Source: Lachnospiraceae bacterium
GTDB taxonomy: Bacteria > Bacillota > Clostridia > Lachnospirales > Lachnospiraceae
Direction of reading: 5' to 3'
Assembly (NCBI GenBank): GCA_014239155.1
Contig: JAAZZQ010000077.1
Span: 1-40,807, forward strand
DNA: 40,807 nucleotides
Position 1 is the first letter of the stretch. Every line of letters begins with the position of its first letter. The position numbers and the translations under genes were made by a program. The notes under the pieces are model-generated. The model did not search any database. It was not told where the DNA came from and was given only the letters and a program-made list of their open reading frames with translations. This document shows, piece by piece, positions 35,912 through 40,807 of the stretch.

Positions 35912-35940
35912 ATCATAACACATTGCTATAGAGGCTGCAA
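35912..35940 (-). promoter_or_regulatory. Sigma-A-like promoter of the flagellin gene
   Basis: On the minus strand TTGCAG (35935-35940) and TATGAT (35912-35917), 17 bp apart. A TAAAG near the start of a possible sigma-28 site is present, but the distance to a GATAA element is about five bases too short. Confidence 0.55.
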
Positions 35941-36073
35941 TAATTTTTGTGGATGGTTGAATGGCAGTTAGATAGGAGGCAAATTTTATATTCAATTTTT
36001 TAGATAAAACTATGCATTTGTTAAGGTTTAGGGTATAATAAAATCATCAAATTACGAGGAGGTAATGAAAATA

Positions 36074-36874
36074 ATGGGATTTTTAACAGGAAAGACAGCA
36101 ATTATTACAGGTGCAGGCAGAGCAGTACTAAGTGATGGAAGATGTGGTTCCATCGGATATGGAATTGCGACAGCCTACGCCAAAGAAGGTGCGAATCTGG
36201 TTATCACTGGGCGAAATGTAAAAAAACTTGAAGATGCCAAGGAAGAATTAGAGCGGTTGTACAATATTAAGGTGTTGATTGTTCAGGCAGATGTCAATGC
36301 TGGGGCGGACAATGAGGCGGTGGTAAATCATGTGGTGCAACAGACAATAGATACCTTTGGCAGTATTGATGTGCTAATTAACAATGCGCAGGCATCTGCT
36401 TCTGGCGTACCTCTGGCAGAACATACGACGGATCAGTTTAATCTTGCGTTGTATTCAGGACTCTATGCCGCATTTTACTATATGAAGGCGTGTTATCCGT
36501 ATCTTGCCAAGACAAAAGGTTCTGTCATTAACTTTGCGTCAGGTGCCGGGCTTTTCGGCAATTTTGGACAGTGTGCTTACGCAGCAGCAAAAGAAGGGAT
36601 TCGCGGATTGACGCGCGTGGCTGCGACAGAGTGGGCAAAAGATGGAATCAATGTCAATATTGTTTGTCCGCTTGCATGGACAGCGCAACTTGAGCAATTT
36701 GAAAAAGCATATCCTGATGCTTTTAAACAAAATGTTAAGATGCCGCCTGCTGGGCATTATGGTGATGCAGAACTTGAGATTGGGCGGGTATGTGTACAGC
36801 TTGCCTCTCCAGATTTTAAATATATGACAGGCGAGACTTTGACGTTGGAAGGCGGAATGGGACAGAGACCGTAA
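36074..36874 (+). CDS. Short-chain dehydrogenase/reductase
   Basis: 266-residue NAD(P)-dependent oxidoreductase. The cofactor loop TGAGRAVLSDGRCGSIGYGI is longer than the classic TGxxxGIG, an insertion recalling the divergent FabI/enoyl-reductase-like SDRs. The NNAQ motif, Ser in INFASGAGLFG and the YAAAK pair are present. Start 36074 has GGAGG 11 bases upstream; ATG 36065 is only two bases from it, too close. The substrate is not known. It lies 16 bp before dnaX and is likely co-transcribed with the dnaX-ebfC-recR set or read through into it. Confidence 0.9.
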   Translation: MGFLTGKTAIITGAGRAVLSDGRCGSIGYGIATAYAKEGANLVITGRNVKKLEDAKEELERLYNIKVLIVQADVNAGADNEAVVNHVVQQTIDTFGSIDVLINNAQASASGVPLAEHTTDQFNLALYSGLYAAFYYMKACYPYLAKTKGSVINFASGAGLFGNFGQCAYAAAKEGIRGLTRVAATEWAKDGINVNIVCPLAWTAQLEQFEKAYPDAFKQNVKMPPAGHYGDAELEIGRVCVQLASPDFKYMTGETLTLEGGMGQRP

Positions 36875-36890
36875 GTGTGAGGAGAAAATC

Positions 36891-38447
36891 ATGTCATACA
36901 CTGCATTATACAGAAAGTTTCGTCCCGACATTTTTGATGATGTCAAGGGACAAGATCATATTGTCACAACACTCCGAAATCAGATTAAGGCGAATCGCAT
37001 TGGACATGCCTATCTTTTCACAGGTACACGCGGAACAGGAAAGACAACAATTGCAAAGCTTTTTGCCAAATCTGTAAATTGTGAGAATCCTGTGAATGGC
37101 AGTCCATGCGGACAGTGTAGAAGCTGTCAGACAATCGCTTCCGGCGCCAGTGTGAATGTGATTGAGATTGATGCTGCGTCCAACAATGGTGTGGATAATA
37201 TTCGAGAAATTATTGATGAAGTATCTTATTCTCCAGTTGAAGGCAAATATAAGGTTTATATTATTGATGAGGTGCATATGCTTTCCATAGGAGCTTTTAA
37301 TGCGCTTTTAAAGACCTTGGAGGAACCGCCTTCATATGTGATTTTTATTCTGGCGACCACGGAAGTACACAAAATTCCAATAACAATACTTTCGCGTTGC
37401 CAGCGTTACGATTTTAAGCGAATTACTATAGAGACGATTTCAGACCGCCTGCGTGATTTAATGGCACAAGAACAAGTTCAAGTTGAGGAACATGCACTGA
37501 AATACATTGCAAAGACTGCCGACGGCTCGATGCGCGACGCACTAAGTCTTTTGGACCAATGTATTGCATTTCACTTTGGAGAGGAGTTGACCTATGACAA
37601 AGTGCTCGACGTTCTGGGGGCAGTCGACACGGAAGTGTTTGTACGGTTGTTGGAACAGATACAGGCACGCAACATCTCAGGCTGCATTGCCCTTCTTGAA
37701 GAGGTGGTTATGCAGGGACGGGAGCTGACACAGTTTGTCATAGATATCACTTGGTATTTGCGCAATTTGCTGCTTGTAAAGACTTCTGACCACGATATTG
37801 AGGAGGTTATAGATGTGTCCAGTGAGAATCTTGCGCGCCTCAAAACAGAGGCAGAGGCGATGGAGGCAGAGGAAATTATGCGTCAGATTCGTATATTTTC
37901 TGAACTTTCCACTCAGATTAAGTATGCAACACAGAAGCGCATTTTAATAGAAATAACGCTGATTAAATTGTGCAGACCTGCGATGGAGACGACAAATGAC
38001 GCTGTTGTAGCGCGCGTGAGGGATTTGGAGAAAAAAATTGAAAAAGGTGTTGTGCAGGCAGCTCCTGCTGCGATACAATTAACACAAGAACCAGAGCCAA
38101 TGAGGCCAGTAATGCCAAAGGCGATTTCAGAAGATATCCGACAGATTGTGGACGGATGGCGTGGAATTGTGGCAGAGGCAGGACAGCCGTTAAAGACACA
38201 TCTAAAAAATGCGCGGTTAAGCCTAGGCAATGACAATCAACTGATTATTGTGGTAGAAGATGGGGTGGCATATGATTATCTGAATAAAGAGGGAAATCAC
38301 AAGTATGTTGAAGATATGATATCTAATTTTATAGAGAAGCAGGTGTCTGTACAGGTGCAGAGTCTGCCGCCCGGAAGACGGTTTGATGAGAGCTATGTTG
38401 ATCTTGCAAAAGTGATCAATATGGACATAGAGATTGAGGATGAGTAA
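36891..38447 (+). CDS. dnaX: DNA polymerase III subunit gamma/tau
   Basis: ATPase of the clamp loader that places the beta clamp at replication forks. 518 residues. The Walker A motif GTRGTGKTT (45-53), the zinc-binding Cys64, Cys73, Cys76, Cys79, Walker B VYIIDEVHML and the SRCQRYDFKRI sensor segment are present; domain III and a shorter tau-like tail (about 390-518) follow. No strong slippery A-run suggesting programmed frameshifting was seen. First of the conserved trio dnaX-ebfC-recR. Confidence 0.97.
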   Translation: MSYTALYRKFRPDIFDDVKGQDHIVTTLRNQIKANRIGHAYLFTGTRGTGKTTIAKLFAKSVNCENPVNGSPCGQCRSCQTIASGASVNVIEIDAASNNGVDNIREIIDEVSYSPVEGKYKVYIIDEVHMLSIGAFNALLKTLEEPPSYVIFILATTEVHKIPITILSRCQRYDFKRITIETISDRLRDLMAQEQVQVEEHALKYIAKTADGSMRDALSLLDQCIAFHFGEELTYDKVLDVLGAVDTEVFVRLLEQIQARNISGCIALLEEVVMQGRELTQFVIDITWYLRNLLLVKTSDHDIEEVIDVSSENLARLKTEAEAMEAEEIMRQIRIFSELSTQIKYATQKRILIEITLIKLCRPAMETTNDAVVARVRDLEKKIEKGVVQAAPAAIQLTQEPEPMRPVMPKAISEDIRQIVDGWRGIVAEAGQPLKTHLKNARLSLGNDNQLIIVVEDGVAYDYLNKEGNHKYVEDMISNFIEKQVSVQVQSLPPGRRFDESYVDLAKVINMDIEIEDE

Positions 38448-38476
38448 AAGAAGAAAAAGAAAAGGAGCATGGAATA

Positions 38477-38833
38477 ATGGCAAAAAGAGGAGGCTTTCCG
38501 GGGGGGATGGGTATGCCCGGAAACATGAATAATCTGATGAAACAAGCACAGCGTATGCAGCGTCAGATGGAAGAAGGACAAAAGGAACTTGAGACAAAGG
38601 AATTTTCTGCAAAGGCAGGCGGTGGGGCAGTTGAAGTTGTTGTGACTGGCAAAAAGGAGATTGTGAAAGTGACGCTCTCAGAGGAGGCAGTGGATCCAGA
38701 GGATATAGAGACTTTGCAGGATTTGATTATGGCAGCGGCAAATGAGGCGCTACGTCAGGCGGAGGAAGCGAATAATGAGCTGATGGGAAAAATAGGCGGC
38801 TTTGGCGGACTTGGTGGAGGATTACCTTTCTGA
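38477..38833 (+). CDS. ebfC: YbaB/EbfC nucleoid-associated protein
   Basis: 118-residue DNA-binding protein that forms tweezer-like dimers. A glycine/methionine-rich N terminus (RGGFPGGMGMPGNMNNLMKQ) leads to a helix (AQRMQRQMEEGQKELETKEF), the strand AGGGAVEVVVTGKKEIVKV and the motif LSEEAVDPEDIETLQDLI; it ends in a glycine-rich tail. Lies 29 bp after dnaX and overlaps the recR start by one base (TGATGG), the standard arrangement dnaX-ebfC-recR. Confidence 0.95.
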   Translation: MAKRGGFPGGMGMPGNMNNLMKQAQRMQRQMEEGQKELETKEFSAKAGGGAVEVVVTGKKEIVKVTLSEEAVDPEDIETLQDLIMAAANEALRQAEEANNELMGKIGGFGGLGGGLPF

Positions 38834-39429
38834 TGGAACTTTACAGTGGATATATCAACCAGTTAATTGAACAGTTTGCAAAACTTCCGGGAGTGGGAAA
38901 CAAGTCTGCGCAGAGGCTTGCACTCCATATCATCAATATGCCACCAGAACATGTGGAACGCTTTGCACAGATTATGGTGGATGCACGAAAAAATATTCAC
39001 TACTGTAATACTTGCTGTACGCTTGCAGACAAAGAGATTTGTCCCATTTGTGCCAATCCAAAGCGCGATCACGGAACGATTATGGTTGTGGAAAACATTA
39101 GAGACTTAGCCGCATATGAAAAGACTGGAAAATATTTAGGGGTTTATCATGTGCTGCATGGGGCAATTTCTCCTATGCTTGGAATCGGACCAAATGACAT
39201 TAAGTTGAAAGAGCTTGTAAAGCGTCTTGAAGGGGAAGTGGAGGAGGTTATTATAGCAACCAACTCGAGCCTTGAAGGAGAGACGACAGCAATGTATATC
39301 TCAAAGCTTATTAAGCCAACAGGGGTAAAAGTGACACGTATTGCAAGCGGTGTGCCAGTAGGTGGTGATTTGGAGTGCATTGACGAGATGACCCTGTTGC
39401 GTGCACTTGAGGGCAGAACAGAGCTGTAA
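38833..39429 (+). CDS. recR: Recombination protein RecR
   Basis: 198-residue component of RecFOR, loading RecA at gapped DNA. Helix-hairpin-helix LPGVGNKSAQRLALHI, four-Cys zinc finger (CNTCCTLADKEICPICAN, with four metal-binding Cys), Toprim domain (MVVENIRDLAAYEKTGKYLG, then VYHVLHGAISPMLGIGP) and the C-terminal Walker B-like ATNSSLEGETTAMYIS are all present. Start overlaps the ebfC stop. A hairpin follows at 39437-39460. Confidence 0.97.
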   Translation: MELYSGYINQLIEQFAKLPGVGNKSAQRLALHIINMPPEHVERFAQIMVDARKNIHYCNTCCTLADKEICPICANPKRDHGTIMVVENIRDLAAYEKTGKYLGVYHVLHGAISPMLGIGPNDIKLKELVKRLEGEVEEVIIATNSSLEGETTAMYISKLIKPTGVKVTRIASGVPVGGDLECIDEMTLLRALEGRTEL

Positions 39430-39436
39430 AGTGTAA

Positions 39437-39460
39437 TTTTATAGGGGAAACACTATAAAA
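39437..39460 (+). terminator. Possible weak terminator after recR
   Basis: TTTTATAG and CTATAAAA form an 8-bp perfect inverted repeat with an 8-nt loop. The stem is AT-rich with no T tract after it, so its efficiency is doubtful. Confidence 0.45.
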
Positions 39461-39542
39461 AGTAATGTAGTTATCAATTGTTCAGATAGATTATAATGAG
39501 ATAGATAAAAGTACTTAAATAACAAAGAAAGAGGGAAAATGA

Positions 39543-40589
39543 ATGGCAATCACAACAAAAAATTTTGGAAAAACACCAGACGGAACAGAAGTTAACCTTT
39601 ACACCATCAAAAATGATAAAGGTTTCAGTGCAGAGGTGACAAACTTTGGGGCAATTCTTGTCAATCTTTTTGTACCTGACAAGATAGGAAATACCGCAGA
39701 TGTCGTGCTTGGCTATGATACTGTTGAGGGGTATCTGACAAACGGTTGTTTTTTTGGAGCGACAATAGGGCCGAGTGCAAATCGCATAGATAATGCGCGT
39801 TTTACAATTGATGGAGAAACCTATCAACTTGCGGTAAATGATGGTACAAACAATCTCCACAGCGATGATGATAAGGGATATCACAAAAGAGTTTGGAATG
39901 TAGGTTTAAAAGACAACAGTGTTGTATTTTCCCTGACAGATCCAGATGGTTCTATGGGATTTCCCGGCAACAAAAGCGTACAAGTTACCTATACTGTGAC
40001 AGAGGACAATGAGCTTAAGATAGAATATCAAGTGACAAGTGATAAAAAGACTTTAGTAAATATGACAAACCATACATATTTTAACCTTGCTGGACATCAA
40101 TCAGGAAACATTGAGTCGCATAGACTATGTATTAATGCATCTCATTACACACCGATTTTTGAACGCTTGATTCCTACAGGAGAGCTTGTGGAAGTCGCTG
40201 GTACTCCTTTTGATTTTAGAACAATGAAAACAATTGGCGACGAAATTGATGTGGATAATGTTCAGTTAAAATATGGTCAGGGTTATGATCACAATTATGC
40301 GCTCGATGGTTTTGATGGTTCCCTTCAAAAAGTAGCTTCTGTAGAAGAACCTACCACAGGAAGAAAGATGGATGTTTATACAGACCAACCCGGTTTGCAG
40401 TTTTATGCTGGAAACTGTATTGTACCACAGACAGGAAAGAAAGGAGCTTCCTATGGAAAGCGCAGCGGACTTTGTCTAGAGACACAGTGTTTCCCAGACG
40501 CTATAAATCAACCGCAATTTCAAGATGTTATTTATGGACCTGAGAGACCTTATAAAACAACAACTGTATATCGGTTTTATAACGAATAA
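39543..40589 (+). CDS. galM: Aldose 1-epimerase (mutarotase)
   Basis: Interconverts alpha and beta forms of galactose and glucose. 348 residues, beta-sandwich epimerase. Active-site residues appear in TNNLHSDD (His), MTNHTYFNLAGH (His) and CLETQCFPDAIN (catalytic Glu); GYDHNYALD is the usual family segment. A GAGGG element precedes the ATG. It is a single gene here, without galK or galT beside it, and ends at a strong run of hairpins. Confidence 0.95.
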   Translation: MAITTKNFGKTPDGTEVNLYTIKNDKGFSAEVTNFGAILVNLFVPDKIGNTADVVLGYDTVEGYLTNGCFFGATIGPSANRIDNARFTIDGETYQLAVNDGTNNLHSDDDKGYHKRVWNVGLKDNSVVFSLTDPDGSMGFPGNKSVQVTYTVTEDNELKIEYQVTSDKKTLVNMTNHTYFNLAGHQSGNIESHRLCINASHYTPIFERLIPTGELVEVAGTPFDFRTMKTIGDEIDVDNVQLKYGQGYDHNYALDGFDGSLQKVASVEEPTTGRKMDVYTDQPGLQFYAGNCIVPQTGKKGASYGKRSGLCLETQCFPDAINQPQFQDVIYGPERPYKTTTVYRFYNE

Positions 40590-40613
40590 ATCGTTTCAAT
40601 AAAAATATATTAG

Positions 40614-40633
40614 CCACCTGCAATTGCAGGTGG
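40614..40633. repeat. 20-bp perfect palindrome after galM
   Basis: CCACCTGCAATTGCAGGTGG, a perfect self-complementary stretch immediately before the tandem terminator repeats. It might be a stem or an inverted boundary of the adjacent IS element. Confidence 0.6.
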
Positions 40634-40709
40634 TCAGACTGTCAAAAAAGTCGGCAAAAGCCGGCTTTCAGACTGTCAAAAAAGTCGGCAAAAGCCGGCT
40701 TTTTTTGAT
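40634..40709 (+). terminator. Tandem duplicated terminator hairpin
   Basis: A 34-bp unit starting TCAGACTGTCAAAAAAG and containing the hairpin GTCGGC-AAAA-GCCGGC occurs twice in tandem (from 40634 and from 40668). Only the second copy ends in a full T tract (40700-40706), so the second is the working terminator and the first lost or never had it. Confidence 0.85.
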
Positions 40710-40733
40710 ATAATAAAACTAGAGGTGATGCAT

Positions 40734-40807
40734 ATGCTGACGAAAGCAAAATCAGAAAGAAATACTTTGGAAATAATAAGTCTGGAACATCTTGTGCCGC
40801 AGGACCA
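40734..40807 (+). CDS. IS1182-like transposase, partial (cut by window end)
   Basis: Only the first 24 codons are visible: MLTKAKSERNTLEIISLEHL then VPQD. The LEHLVPxDH pattern is the usual N terminus of IS1182/IS5-group DDE transposases. A TATAAT at about 40709-40714 and AGAGGTGATG ahead of the ATG (40721-40730) provide a promoter and a ribosome site. The hairpins to its left may belong to the element end. Confidence 0.7.
   Translation, partial: MLTKAKSERNTLEIISLEHLVPQD

Noticed and set aside
35869-35940. Sigma-28 promoter for flagellin
   Set aside because: TAAAG and GATAA elements exist on the minus strand but their spacing is about five bases too short; a better sigma-A pair overlaps.
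36891-38447. Programmed frameshift in dnaX giving a short gamma form
   Set aside because: No long A-run followed by a stem was visible in the expected region.

Overview
The window looks like a chromosomal segment of a motile, anaerobic, low-to-moderate GC Firmicute, most likely a gut Lachnospiraceae (Roseburia/Agathobacter/Lachnospira-like). I infer this from gene content: a FabK-type fatty acid synthesis operon ending in a FabT-like MarR regulator, a fused AccD-AccA carboxyltransferase, a large Firmicute-type SRP RNA, a membrane-anchored pullulanase, a short flagellin, strong AGGAGG ribosome binding sites and occasional GTG/TTG starts. No rRNA or tRNA genes were seen, so species is not resolved.

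Layout. (1) 133-3053: a long CRISPR array with 45 repeat units and 44 spacers, read left to right, with decayed repeats at the right end and an altered first repeat at the left. No cas gene lies in the window. (2) 3054-8875: a structured intergenic stretch, a chemoreceptor, a broken glycoside hydrolase family 2 gene, a D-2-hydroxyacid dehydrogenase (minus) and an orphan LytTR response regulator. (3) 8980-10651: an intact IS4-family insertion sequence with 17-bp terminal repeats, extra 25-bp inner repeats and an 11-bp target duplication. (4) 10711-12209: a 2H phosphoesterase, a 162-bp MITE-like inverted-repeat element and a small kinase-like protein (all accessory in flavour).

(5) 12411-21961: the fatty acid synthesis operon acpP-fabK-fabD-fabG-fabF-fabZ-accDA-FabK/NPD paralogue-fabH-fabT. 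Two TTTGA-N3-TCAAA boxes lie just downstream of the predicted promoter and are the expected target of the FabT-like repressor encoded by the last gene, which suggests autoregulation. accB and accC are absent from the cluster. (6) 22077-27658: a lineage-specific hypothetical gene, SRP RNA (ffs), a DUF3048 lipoprotein and a 1063-residue surface pullulanase. (7) 27773-33475: FAD-dependent oxidoreductase, a hairpin-rich intergenic region, a truncated MreB-like protein, Nudix hydrolase, metallophosphoesterase, DUF6881 protein, NADAR protein (minus) and an unrecognised helical protein. (8) 33545-40589: glycerol kinase convergent with a short flagellin, then an SDR reductase, dnaX-ebfC-recR (replication/recombination housekeeping) and galM. 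(9) 40614-40807: stacked hairpins and the start of an IS1182-like transposase cut by the window end.

Two small dispersed repeat families link separate parts of the window: a hairpin repeat beginning TGATTTGAG (three copies) and an element beginning CGCAG just downstream of terminators (two clear copies, one doubtful).
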